DNA from: Candidatus Zixiibacteriota bacterium
Lineage (GTDB): Bacteria > Zixibacteria > MSB-5A5 > GN15 > FEB-12
NCBI GenBank assembly: GCA_024276275.1
Contig: JAJRXM010000075.1
Coordinates: 1-51,782, forward strand
Reading direction: 5' to 3'
Length of the DNA: 51,782 bases
The position numbers and the translations under genes were made by a program. Below are positions 25,496 to 33,837 of this stretch, in pieces; the stretch's first letter is position 1, and each line of letters opens with the position of its first letter. The notes under the pieces are model-generated. The model was given only the letters and a program-made list of their open reading frames with translations. It was not told where the DNA came from and searched no databases.

Positions 25496-26659
25496 ATGCA
25501 ATTCTCAAGTTTTTTTAATCAAGTAGCGAATAATTTTCGTGACCGTTATCAGCAATTGACAGATTCTATTTCTATCGGGCGTACTCCAAAGTATTATACT
25601 GACAGTTCCAAAGAAACGGCTCCAAAAGAACAGATTCCGATAGACTCTTATGTTCCGTCTAGCAAATTAGAAAAACCGAGATCATCGACAGATAACGATA
25701 AACACAAAACGGAAAAACCTTCTACCTCAACAGAGAATGACAAACATAAGGTTGATGACTCTACATATAAGAAACCGTCCGAACATAACAATGATAAAAA
25801 AACAGAAGACTCTAAAACGGGCGAAGTCGGTTATTATAACAGAAAAACGACATTAGATTATAAAATGAAGCTGCAATTTGATTTACGTGCTATTCAAGGT
25901 ATTGCTGAAAAAATAGCTGACGGTGATACCAGAGAAATAACAGAGTTTGCTGCCGGAGGTTTTGGTCTAAAGGCGGCATTTGACATTAAAAGCAAAGAGA
26001 TTATTGAAACTAATATGGCTGAAAATATTGACGGAAAATTAGTTGTAAAGTCTAAGATGAAAAACAAATCTAAATTTGCAGGTGCTTTTGGAGCTCAATC
26101 AAGAAACTTTAATGTACAGTCATTTTATAAAGAATCTACAAAAATTAGTAAGTCGATGAAGGCAGAAGCATCGGAAGGGTATCGTCGGACGGTCAATAAA
26201 TTTGCTCTGCGGTATCGAATGGATTCCAAATTTAACTTCTCCTTTATAAATAAATTCAATGTACAGACAAAACAGATTTCTGAAACTGATCCTAAGAATC
26301 TGGAAGGTTATGTAAAATCTGCCGGTAATGTTGCCGAGTCAGGCACAACCGAAATGATGGGAAAATTCTTTGATACTGTAGACAGTTATCTAAATGCTGC
26401 CGAGTCTGACATGGTTGCCAAAGCTGAAGAATTTTTCACAATGGCGGTTGAAGAGCTTGGCTTTGCTGAAGATACTGTTGCTTTAGTGAAAGACCAACTG
26501 GTTAACTCTATTGAATCATTCTTTGGAAGAGTTGATGATGCTTTGTCAATGATGTCTTCACAATTTATTCCGAAGGCTCCGGAAGTAGCTGAATTACCTG
26601 TTATACTGCCTGAGATTCCGACGAATAAAGAAGATATAGCCGATATTGCTGTTGTGTAG
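25496..26659 (+). CDS. unknown protein with charged linker and helical C-terminus
   Basis: A 387 aa protein I do not recognise. It has no signal peptide or membrane helix. Residues about 35-110 are a low-complexity charged linker with a repeated TENDKHK/TDNDKHK motif. The middle (115-260) has alternating polar and hydrophobic residues (LDYKMKLQFDLRAIQGIAEKI). The end (280-350) is helical (GKFFDTVDSYLNAAESDMVAKAEEFF). GAGG lies six bases before the ATG. A sigma-28-like -10 upstream hints at co-regulation with motility, but this is weak. It precedes the YggS-family gene by 62 nt on the same strand. Confidence 0.75.
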   Translation: MQFSSFFNQVANNFRDRYQQLTDSISIGRTPKYYTDSSKETAPKEQIPIDSYVPSSKLEKPRSSTDNDKHKTEKPSTSTENDKHKVDDSTYKKPSEHNNDKKTEDSKTGEVGYYNRKTTLDYKMKLQFDLRAIQGIAEKIADGDTREITEFAAGGFGLKAAFDIKSKEIIETNMAENIDGKLVVKSKMKNKSKFAGAFGAQSRNFNVQSFYKESTKISKSMKAEASEGYRRTVNKFALRYRMDSKFNFSFINKFNVQTKQISETDPKNLEGYVKSAGNVAESGTTEMMGKFFDTVDSYLNAAESDMVAKAEEFFTMAVEELGFAEDTVALVKDQLVNSIESFFGRVDDALSMMSSQFIPKAPEVAELPVILPEIPTNKEDIADIAVV

Positions 26660-26721
26660 CAAATAAATTCAATAAATATCTTGCTTCTTTTTAAAGTTTC
26701 GTGTTTTATTATCAGGAACTT

Positions 26722-27411
26722 ATGAAAGATAGATTTGCAAAAAATTTAATGGAACTGAACGGTCAAATTGCAGAAGTCTGCGAGGAATGCGACCGTGATG
26801 CCGATGATATAACAATTGTAGCCGTTACCAAGACATTTCCGTCAGCGGCTATAAATATAGCGGTAGCATCGGGTATTTTCAATATCGGTGAAAGTCGTTT
26901 GCAAGAAGCAGAACCAAAAATTGACGAGCTTGGGCAAATAGCACGATATCACATGATTGGACATCTCCAGACAAATAAAGTTAAAAAAGTAGTACAGATG
27001 TTTGATGTGATTCAATCAGTTGATTCATTTAAACTCGCTGAAGAAATTTCAAAACGTGCTGCTGAAATCAACCGTACAATAGAATGTTTTGTAGAAATAA
27101 ATTCTTCGGAAGAACCTCAAAAACATGGGGTCTCATTTACTGAGACAATTGAACTTATAAAACAAATATATCAGCTTCCGAATATCGACCTTACCGGTCT
27201 TATGACTATCGGACCACACACTACCGATAAACAGAAAGTTCGTTCAGCATTTAATAAATGCTATCAATTATTTAAAGAGGGAAAACAAATAGTCGGTGAT
27301 GATTTTTCACATCTTTCGATGGGGATGAGTGCAGATTTCAAACTTGCAATCAAAGAAGGGTCGACCATGATTCGGGTCGGTTCGGGATTATTTGGAACAC
27401 GGGAAAACTAA
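26722..27411 (+). CDS. YggS-family PLP homeostasis protein
   Basis: A 229 aa single-domain PLP-binding protein (alanine racemase N-terminal fold, PLPBP family) that helps manage free PLP and amino-acid pools. K37 in VAVTKTFP binds PLP; HMIGHLQTNK, INSSEEPQKHG, GLMTIGPHT and LSMGMSADFKLAI are all family signatures. The start is ATG 26722 with AGGAA upstream; the longer frame begins at GTG 26701 without a site. It lies 187 nt ahead of divIVA, an association often seen in the yggS-sepF-divIVA cell-division neighbourhood. Confidence 0.94.
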   Translation: MKDRFAKNLMELNGQIAEVCEECDRDADDITIVAVTKTFPSAAINIAVASGIFNIGESRLQEAEPKIDELGQIARYHMIGHLQTNKVKKVVQMFDVIQSVDSFKLAEEISKRAAEINRTIECFVEINSSEEPQKHGVSFTETIELIKQIYQLPNIDLTGLMTIGPHTTDKQKVRSAFNKCYQLFKEGKQIVGDDFSHLSMGMSADFKLAIKEGSTMIRVGSGLFGTREN

Positions 27412-27598
27412 TCAATTATTCTCATTTAAAAGTCTCTGTATAACAACAAGATAGAACGTCAAAAAACTTCATAATTCAGGTTAATATTTTCTTTATTTTG
27501 TTCGATAATAATAGAAAGAAACAATTTTGAAATGTTTCAGTTAGAAACAAAAATAATCGAATGAAAAAGAACAATATATAAAGAAAGTAAGGTTTGTT

Positions 27599-28588
27599 AT
27601 GAATTTATCCCCAAATGATATTCGTAATTATGAATTTCCAAGTCAGATGCGTGGATATGATAAAGAAGAAGTCGATTCATTTTTAGATCAGATAGCCAAT
27701 GCTCTTGAAAGTATTAAACAGGAGTCTCTGAAGTTGTCGATGGAAAATGATTCTATAAAAAGTCAGCTTGATAATTTAAAACAATTTGAAGATTCTATCA
27801 AAGGTGCCGCTATTGATGCCCGTCAGAATGCTGACTCAACAATGGCAAACGCCAAAGAAGAAGCTGAAAAGATTCTTGCCGAAGCAAAAGAAAAAGCAAA
27901 CGGATTGGTATCATCAAAAGAAGCTAAAGTTTCTGAATACAAACAGCAGCTGAACAGGTTGGAGCAAACTAAAGAATCATTCTCAACTGAATTAAAAGAT
28001 ATGATTCATATCCACTTGAGGATGATAGAAAAAATAGCTGACGCGGAATTTAGCTATACTTCTGAAACAGCGGAAGAAATAGAAGTAACGAACTCATCAG
28101 AAGTCGAGCGCGATCAAATGACCTCGGTTGGATCAGAATCGAAAAATGAACAGATAATTACCGAAGAAACTAATGCCGCCGATGAAATAGTTCCTGTTTC
28201 AGAAGATACTCCCGTTGATCCTGAGTTAGCAGCAGCTTTATCAGGGTTTGACCATCATGACAATGTTCCGGAAAAAGTATCACCTGATACTATGATAGGT
28301 TCTGATGATGTCCCGAAACAGGGAGCTTTAGTAGAAACTACAAAACGGGCAGAAGATGTGCCGGAAGGATTTGTAGTTGGTGGTACAATAGTAGAATCGA
28401 AGGATACTAGTTCAGATGAAAATAGTACCGATAAACTGCACTTAGCACCTGATGCTCAAGATTCAGCTTGCGAACATAATGCTATTTCTGTTGACGAAGA
28501 AAAAGTTGATTCTGAAAATATACTAGAAGAGCTTGATAGTGTAGCAGCGAAATTTGAAGAAGAGATGAATAAAGCAGAAGCAAAGTAA
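27599..28588 (+). CDS. DivIVA-domain protein with long acidic tail
   Basis: A 329 aa coiled-coil protein. Residues 1-60 are the DivIVA membrane-binding and coil start (SPNDIRNYEFPSQMRGYDKEEVDSFL). The coil continues to about residue 140 and includes a rod rich in Ala/Glu/Lys (NAKEEAEKILAEAKEKANG). The remaining ~190 residues are acidic, low in hydrophobics and probably disordered, longer than in Bacillus DivIVA. It probably marks poles or division sites by sensing membrane curvature. A perfect hairpin terminator follows. Confidence 0.9.
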   Translation: MNLSPNDIRNYEFPSQMRGYDKEEVDSFLDQIANALESIKQESLKLSMENDSIKSQLDNLKQFEDSIKGAAIDARQNADSTMANAKEEAEKILAEAKEKANGLVSSKEAKVSEYKQQLNRLEQTKESFSTELKDMIHIHLRMIEKIADAEFSYTSETAEEIEVTNSSEVERDQMTSVGSESKNEQIITEETNAADEIVPVSEDTPVDPELAAALSGFDHHDNVPEKVSPDTMIGSDDVPKQGALVETTKRAEDVPEGFVVGGTIVESKDTSSDENSTDKLHLAPDAQDSACEHNAISVDEEKVDSENILEELDSVAAKFEEEMNKAEAK

Positions 28589-28608
28589 TTATAAATAATT
28601 ATATATAA

Positions 28609-28638
28609 AAAAACCGGTTCTCTATAGAACCGGTTTTT
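28609..28638. terminator. bidirectional terminator between divIVA and Cys-rich gene
   Basis: Stem AAAAACCGGTTC/GAACCGGTTTTT with a six-base loop, flanked by A and T tracts, serving both converging genes. Confidence 0.9.
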
Positions 28639-28653
28639 TTATTAGTATATTTT

Positions 28654-29082
28654 TTATTTAGCTGAACAACCGTCCATAGACGCACAGTTATCACACCAGC
28701 TTACAGTTTTACCTTCAACAGTAATAGTCTGAACATCCATTGTGTTGGCATTTGCGAAAAATGTTCCGGTAACTTTTATTTGCTTCCCGGCATACTTCGT
28801 ATCTTTGAGACCTTGAGAATACTTATTATCTAAGAATTCAACAAATTTACCGTCAGTTGTTTTTAGGGCATGTTGACATCCACGAATTTTACACTCCGAA
28901 CGGGCACCAAAATCTTTTTTTAGAGAACAGTTTTTGCAAACTAAAACACCTTCAAGTGTTGTCACTTTGCCATCAATTTTCTCTACGTTTTTTTGTCCAT
29001 GATCATGTTCCGGTCCTGCTTGTACCATAATAGGTAAAACCAGCAAAAATGAACAGATAATGAAAAATGTTTTTTTAGACAT
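28654..29082 (-). CDS. Cys-rich secreted protein, paralogue A
   Basis: A 142 aa exported protein with a signal peptide ending VQAGPEH. Pattern after cleavage: LVCKNCSLKK, SECKIRGCQH, then a beta-rich segment (KQIKVTGTFFANANTMDVQTI) and a C-terminal WCDNCASMDGCS. Seven cysteines are arranged as two CxxC pairs plus three singles, which suggests metal or haem-like ligand binding or thiol redox in the periplasm; no CxxCH is present. It is clearly a paralogue of the next gene upstream (29193-29621). AGGAG supports the start. I do not know the family. Confidence 0.8.
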   Translation of the reverse strand: MSKKTFFIICSFLLVLPIMVQAGPEHDHGQKNVEKIDGKVTTLEGVLVCKNCSLKKDFGARSECKIRGCQHALKTTDGKFVEFLDNKYSQGLKDTKYAGKQIKVTGTFFANANTMDVQTITVEGKTVSWCDNCASMDGCSAK

Positions 29083-29192
29083 TTTCTACTCCTGTTTTAA
29101 TATCTCTGATTATATACATATTTTATAAAACGGAAAATGTCCTAAAAAAGTTCCGATATAATGGAAACAAAGAGTTCTTTTGTACTCTATTA

Positions 29193-29621
29193 CTATTTCT
29201 GCGAGCAGTTATCCATTTTTTGACAAACAGTACACCAACCGATTGATTTGTTATTAAATGAATATGAAATCAAATCAATTGCATGAGCATTTGCAAAATG
29301 GAATCCTTTAATTTCTATAGGCTTATACAGCATTGAAGTATCCGTAAGCAGCTTTTCAGAATACCTGTTTGACAACAAAGTCAGGTATGACCCGTTTTCG
29401 GCAATAAGCCGTATGTTGTGACCGCTTTCTTGACAATCAGTACGGGCACCACTTTTTTTGAGATTGCATCCTAAACATACAAGCTCGCCTTTAAATACTC
29501 TTTCAACTCCGGTCATTTTGTTATTATGAGCTTTACCGGAATAAACATTTTCATCTTCGGCAAATAAAAGACTTCCGAATAATAAAAAAAGCGAACAGAG
29601 AAGTATTGTGAATCGTTTCAA
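29193..29621 (-). CDS. Cys-rich secreted protein, paralogue B
   Basis: A 142 aa exported paralogue of the gene at 28654, of equal length. Shared features: LVCLGCNLKK, GARTDCQ, the NRYSEKL segment (NKYSQGL in A), FHFANAHAIDLIS and the tail WCTVCQKMDNCSQK. It lacks the cysteine that A has in RGCQH (here SGHNI). Translation starts at TTG (29621) with AAAGGAG seven bases upstream; no ATG fits. It follows the Wzi-like gene by 19 nt and so probably belongs to the polysaccharide operon. Confidence 0.8.
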   Translation of the reverse strand: MKRFTILLCSLFLLFGSLLFAEDENVYSGKAHNNKMTGVERVFKGELVCLGCNLKKSGARTDCQESGHNIRLIAENGSYLTLLSNRYSEKLLTDTSMLYKPIEIKGFHFANAHAIDLISYSFNNKSIGWCTVCQKMDNCSQK

Positions 29622-29640
29622 AATTGACTCCTTTATCTTA

Positions 29641-31092
29641 TCAGATACTTTTTGAGAAAAAAGTAAATAGTTTTATAGTTAAAAATTTGTTTTGTTGTGA
29701 ATTCTGTATACTGTTATTTTTATTTTTGATATTTTCAATTCCAGCTTCAAGGTCCAGATAAAAGTAACTCCCTAAGAAACTTTTAAATTGTCCACTAAGT
29801 CTGTTAGATTTTTCAACAATTCCATAAGGAAATGTTTCGCTATAGTCTCCGTTTGTTTCCAGCCACGGTTCTGTCCAAGTATCAGTAATAGTTCCTTCAC
29901 CTTTTCTAAGATGCGTATAATGCAGTGAAAGAGAACGAAGAGGTGAAAACCATTTAGTTACAGATAAATTTATTTTGTCAAAATCATTTGTGTTAAAATA
30001 TCCGAGAGATTTGTTTTCGAATATATATCTATTACGTTCAAAAGCCTGGTTGTAGGTGCGATTGGTAACTTTTATATATTCAAGCCTTACGTCATAAGAC
30101 TTTATAAAGTCGACAGAATACCCACCGATTATAAAACCGTATTGGTTCGGCTCCTGATCGCCCTGTGAATTATTTTCAATTTGATAGTCATCTATTAATA
30201 GTTGTCCGTAAATTTTTGTTTTTTGTATAGGGTAATACGTGAAGTCGGCACCTAAAAAACTATTATCATTTACATCGTTGTTTAATTGTTCGGCATGATA
30301 TGACATTAACGGGTTCAAGTAGTTAAATTCAACTGTTCTTCCGATTCCACCAAAAACTATAGATTCAAACAAACCTATGCGTAATTTTTTGTGTAGTCTG
30401 ACATCAATCCTGTGTCCTGCAAAATATCTGTTGTCAAAAACCGAAGTAGTAAGACTTGTTTCCAATTGATTTAGTTTTGCCAAACGGTAAGTAAGTGAAA
30501 TTTTTTTATAAGTTACCGTATATTGCAATCCGTCGAGGGCATTTGATTCTGAGAGCAGTAGGGATTTTTTAATTCCCCAGAATGACTTAAAGCGACCGGC
30601 AAAAATATTAAAATGTTTAAACTGAGCGAAGAGGAAAGATTGTTCAACTCCTCCCGCCAGACCACGCCACTTTTTCCCACTGTAGAGTTTATCCTCTGCT
30701 TTGTTTTCATCAAGTGATATGTTTGAAAAGAAAAATATATTCTTGTTAAACATTCCGGAAAGACCGGCTCTGATAGTTTCCAGCGATTCGCCGGAGCTAA
30801 AAGTCTGAGTAGTAAATGTCTCGGTTCCGATAGCGAATATATTTATTTTCTTATTTGAATTATATTTTAAAAAATTTAACGGCGTTATGTCTACTGTGTT
30901 TTTAGGTATAAGATAAGGTGCTATTGTATAGATATATATATCCTGTTGGGTTGCTTCATATTTTTCCATTTTGTCATAGACAAAATCAAACAGTTCTATA
31001 CCTAACGGAAGAAGAGTAGAGGCTGATATTTTAGCTGAGTAGATACTTATACTAAGTATGAAGAAAATAAATCTATATAATTTATTATACAT
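29641..31092 (-). CDS. outer-membrane barrel, Wzi-like capsule assembly family
   Basis: A 483 aa protein with a signal peptide (to about residue 25) and a predicted beta barrel. Wzi-family-like features are LPLGIELFDFVYDK after the signal, FNYLNPLMSYHAEQ, NDNSFLGADFTYYP and a long run of alternating strands to the end. In E. coli Wzi anchors capsule at the cell surface. Family assignment rests on pattern memory, not alignment. It follows the sugar transferase by 36 nt with GGAAG upstream, consistent with the surface-polysaccharide operon. Confidence 0.75.
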   Translation of the reverse strand: MYNKLYRFIFFILSISIYSAKISASTLLPLGIELFDFVYDKMEKYEATQQDIYIYTIAPYLIPKNTVDITPLNFLKYNSNKKINIFAIGTETFTTQTFSSGESLETIRAGLSGMFNKNIFFFSNISLDENKAEDKLYSGKKWRGLAGGVEQSFLFAQFKHFNIFAGRFKSFWGIKKSLLLSESNALDGLQYTVTYKKISLTYRLAKLNQLETSLTTSVFDNRYFAGHRIDVRLHKKLRIGLFESIVFGGIGRTVEFNYLNPLMSYHAEQLNNDVNDNSFLGADFTYYPIQKTKIYGQLLIDDYQIENNSQGDQEPNQYGFIIGGYSVDFIKSYDVRLEYIKVTNRTYNQAFERNRYIFENKSLGYFNTNDFDKINLSVTKWFSPLRSLSLHYTHLRKGEGTITDTWTEPWLETNGDYSETFPYGIVEKSNRLSGQFKSFLGSYFYLDLEAGIENIKNKNNSIQNSQQNKFLTIKLFTFFSKSI

Positions 31093-31128
31093 ATGTTAGC
31101 TTCCATGCAACATATTAAAAGATGATAC

Positions 31129-32523
31129 TTATGATGCCCCGCTTCCTTTCATAACCGCAGGAATAGTTTTGACAATTATTTTGGTATCATTCCAAAGTGA
31201 CCACTGGTCAATATACTCTAAATCAAGTTTCATCCAATCATCAAAATCAATATTATTTCGTCCGCTTACCTGCCAAGTACATGTTACCCCCGGTTTAACC
31301 GATAAACGTCGATGCTGCCATTGCTCGTACTGGGAGACTTCTTTTGGTAAAGGAGGACGCGGTCCGACAATCGACATGTCGCCTAAAAGGACATTAAAAA
31401 ACTGTGGAAGTTCATCCATTGAAGTTTTCCGTAAAATATGACCGACTTTTGTAACTCTTGGGTCGTTTGTGATTTTAAAAACCGGCCCTGACATTTCATT
31501 TAATTTCTCTAGTTCGGCTTTTTTCTCTTCAGCATTGATACACATCGTTCTGAATTTAAACAAGTGGAATTGTTTACCGTTTATACCCGAACGGATTTGA
31601 TTAAAGAAAATCGGACCACGGTCTTCAATTTTAATTGCTAATGCGGTTAATAGCATAATAGGTGAAAAAATGATTATGCCAACTACAGCACCGATTTTAT
31701 CAATAATTGATTTTGTGAACAGTTTTATTTGGTTATCTTCGACAGCCCTATACAGCATCATCGGAAGAGAGTTTATGTAGGCGTGTTTCATTTTTCTATT
31801 AACTGCCGGTAAGAAGTTCGGCATAAAGCAGATAGGAATTCCCATTTTGTCGGCTACGGCAAATACTGATTGCGCCGAAGAAATATCTTCATTTTCCAAA
31901 GCACAGATGATTAAATCAATATGTGAGTTAGCGATTATTCCTGATAGTTCATCGGGATGTCCTATCATCGGTATATCGCGATATCTCCAGAACCCTGTAC
32001 GGTGAAAATCCATAAATCCGGTGAGAACAGATTTACTTTCCGGTGCGTTGAGTATCGCATCGGCAGTTTGTTTTGCATTTTTGCCGGTACCGATTATTAT
32101 AATTTGTTGATTTGATTTTCTGAAGATATTATTTGCGGTTAATGCTGAAAGGATTTTATTTGTTATAAATAGACTTCCAAGTTGTGCTATAAAATTCAGA
32201 CTTAAAACTAACAATAAATCATTTCCTAAAACAGGCCACTCCGCAAACAAACAGAATGCTGCTAAAGTAAGCCCTACACGGGTTTCATCTTCAATTACTC
32301 GTTTAATTTTTTTACGGATAGACTGAATTTCCATCACCGGTTTAGGAGCACTGTTCAAATAAAAGAACAAACGTACAACAGCAGTAATAGTTATAGTTTT
32401 TACTATAAATTCTATTGAATATCCTAAATAGATAAATGATGCTGCGAACGAAAGAGCCATCAATAGATAAATCTGTATTTGTCCGGTTAACAATAGAACT
32501 ATGTTGTATATATATTTTCGCAT
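31129..32523 (-). CDS. polyprenyl-phosphate sugar-1-phosphate transferase (exopolysaccharide initiation)
   Basis: A 464 aa inner-membrane enzyme of the WbaP/WcaJ family that transfers a sugar-1-phosphate to undecaprenyl phosphate to start a polysaccharide repeat unit. Order: N-terminal membrane helices, a nucleotide-fold middle (IIIGTGKNAKQTADAIL), a re-entrant helix near SPIMLLTALAIKIEDRGP, and the catalytic domain with FKFRTMCINAE, LRKTSMDELPQFFNVL, MSIVGPRPPLP and PGVTCTWQVSGRN. The Asp-Glu pair in MDELPQ is the conserved acidic pair. It starts 6 nt after the HisC-like gene and is surely co-transcribed. Confidence 0.94.
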   Translation of the reverse strand: MRKYIYNIVLLLTGQIQIYLLMALSFAASFIYLGYSIEFIVKTITITAVVRLFFYLNSAPKPVMEIQSIRKKIKRVIEDETRVGLTLAAFCLFAEWPVLGNDLLLVLSLNFIAQLGSLFITNKILSALTANNIFRKSNQQIIIIGTGKNAKQTADAILNAPESKSVLTGFMDFHRTGFWRYRDIPMIGHPDELSGIIANSHIDLIICALENEDISSAQSVFAVADKMGIPICFMPNFLPAVNRKMKHAYINSLPMMLYRAVEDNQIKLFTKSIIDKIGAVVGIIIFSPIMLLTALAIKIEDRGPIFFNQIRSGINGKQFHLFKFRTMCINAEEKKAELEKLNEMSGPVFKITNDPRVTKVGHILRKTSMDELPQFFNVLLGDMSIVGPRPPLPKEVSQYEQWQHRRLSVKPGVTCTWQVSGRNNIDFDDWMKLDLEYIDQWSLWNDTKIIVKTIPAVMKGSGAS

Positions 32524-32529
32524 AATATC

Positions 32530-33045
32530 TTAATCGGCTATTTTAAATAGATGTTTATTATTTACTACTTCAGACGACTTAGAGCGGTCTTTAACTTTAC
32601 CGGTCATGAGTTCATTTATAAGAGATTTCTGAGCAACTGATTCACCGGCAGGTCGACGAAGAGTTAGAGTACGTTTTTCAACAAGTTTCATTTTGTAGAA
32701 ATTTTCCGGCATTTTTTCAAAAGATTTGATAAGTCTGTCATTAGAGAAAAATGATTCGATGCGGAACCGTATATAGTTTTTCATGTTTGGATATCCGCTT
32801 AGATTTTCTACATCTACCTTATTTTTAATAAGGAAATTTCCGACATCTTTTGGCGATGCGACCCGCATGAGCAGAAAGTCTGTTGCCGTAATGCGACATT
32901 GAACACCGAGAGAAGTCAGTTTTTTTGTTATACGGAGAGATTCTTCACGAATTTCGTGTAATCTTTCTTGCAAAGCATCAGTATTTGACATAGTAGCAAG
33001 GATTGTTTTACGCAAAATTGTAGAGATTTGTTTTTGTGAAAACAT
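32530..33045 (-). pseudogene. HisC-like aminotransferase fold, C-terminal part (after frameshift)
   Basis: The C-terminal half of the gene that starts at 33605. The frame opens well before this ATG: from about 33230 it reads TIIDEYYFDFYG, NIIVLRSFTAAYGIYSSDAGY and on into MFSQKQ. Compared with HisC (RTFSKAFxLAxxRxGY) the PLP lysine is Ala (codon 33118-33120) and the phosphate-binding Arg is Asp. The rest resembles the HisC C-terminal domain (GVQCRITATDFLLMRV). If whole, it would be a catalytically dead aminotransferase fold. The stop is 6 nt before the sugar transferase start. Confidence 0.75.
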
Positions 33046-33161
33046 ATCTTTGCAATGCTGAACAATTTTTTTGGATGATACTGCATAGCCGGCATCGGAT
33101 GAATATATTCCGTATGCGGCAGTAAAAGATCTAAGGACTATGATATTTTCAAAACTTTCGA

Positions 33162-33605
33162 CTAAGGACAGTCCGGTAATACCGTAGAAATCAAAATAGT
33201 ATTCATCAATGATAGTAAGACCGTCGATATTTTTTTTGCAATTTTTTTAAGACCTGTTAATGAAAAATTTGCCCCCGAAATTTTGTGAGGGTTAGCGATA
33301 TATATAATATCACCGTTTGTGATTTGATCTAAGACTGTATCTAGTGAGTAGGTAAAAGGATTTTTACCGGTTATTTCAGCAATGTGCATGTTTGCTTTAT
33401 CGGCGGCAATAGCGATATCCGGTGTTGATGCACCGACAGAAATAAGGTTTATTCCTTCGCAGTCGTGTTGAATGAATAATTCTGTTAGAAACTCTCTATT
33501 GTCGGCAAAAGGAAAAATAACATTCTTTGACAGATGATGATTATGGGCTACCAGTTGGGCTATATCATCGTTTGATTCGTGTAATGTGTTTGTGTATAGT
33601 TTCAT
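33162..33605 (-). pseudogene. HisC-like aminotransferase fold, N-terminal part (before frameshift)
   Basis: Starts at ATG 33605 (MKLYTNTLHES), with TAGGAG seven bases upstream; the frame upstream of this lacks such a site. It contains the segment INLISVGASTPDIAIAADK and the strand DIIYIANPHKISGANFS, where HisC has NPNNPTG. The frame is lost at a run of eight A on the minus strand (33237-33230); nine would continue into KKNIDGLTIIDEYY. The product without the shift ends in an unrelated tail (STVLLSLMNTILISTVLPDCP, split here as STVLLSLM...). Confidence 0.72.
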
Positions 33606-33775
33606 ATTTTTTTCTCCTAACATCATGTTTAATTGCAAAGGTGATGCCGAAAAGATAGAAATCGTGTTATCTTGTTGTTATTCAACAGTTAATCTGTGTG
33701 AAGACAATGCGATGTAGGCATAATATGAGTAGAAAAAGGGTTGTTCTTTCCTTACTTAAAAGAAAATTATTCCAT

Positions 33776-33811
33776 AAAAAAAAGCCGAAACCAAGATAGT
33801 TTCGACTCTTT
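33776..33811 (-). terminator. terminator of the SLBB polysaccharide-export gene
   Basis: Stem GTCGAAAC/GTTTCGGC extended by AAAG/CTTT, then eight T on the minus strand. It separates the export gene from the downstream operon. Confidence 0.8.
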
Positions 33812-33837
33812 ATTAGGAAGGTAAAAAAAGATGAAAT

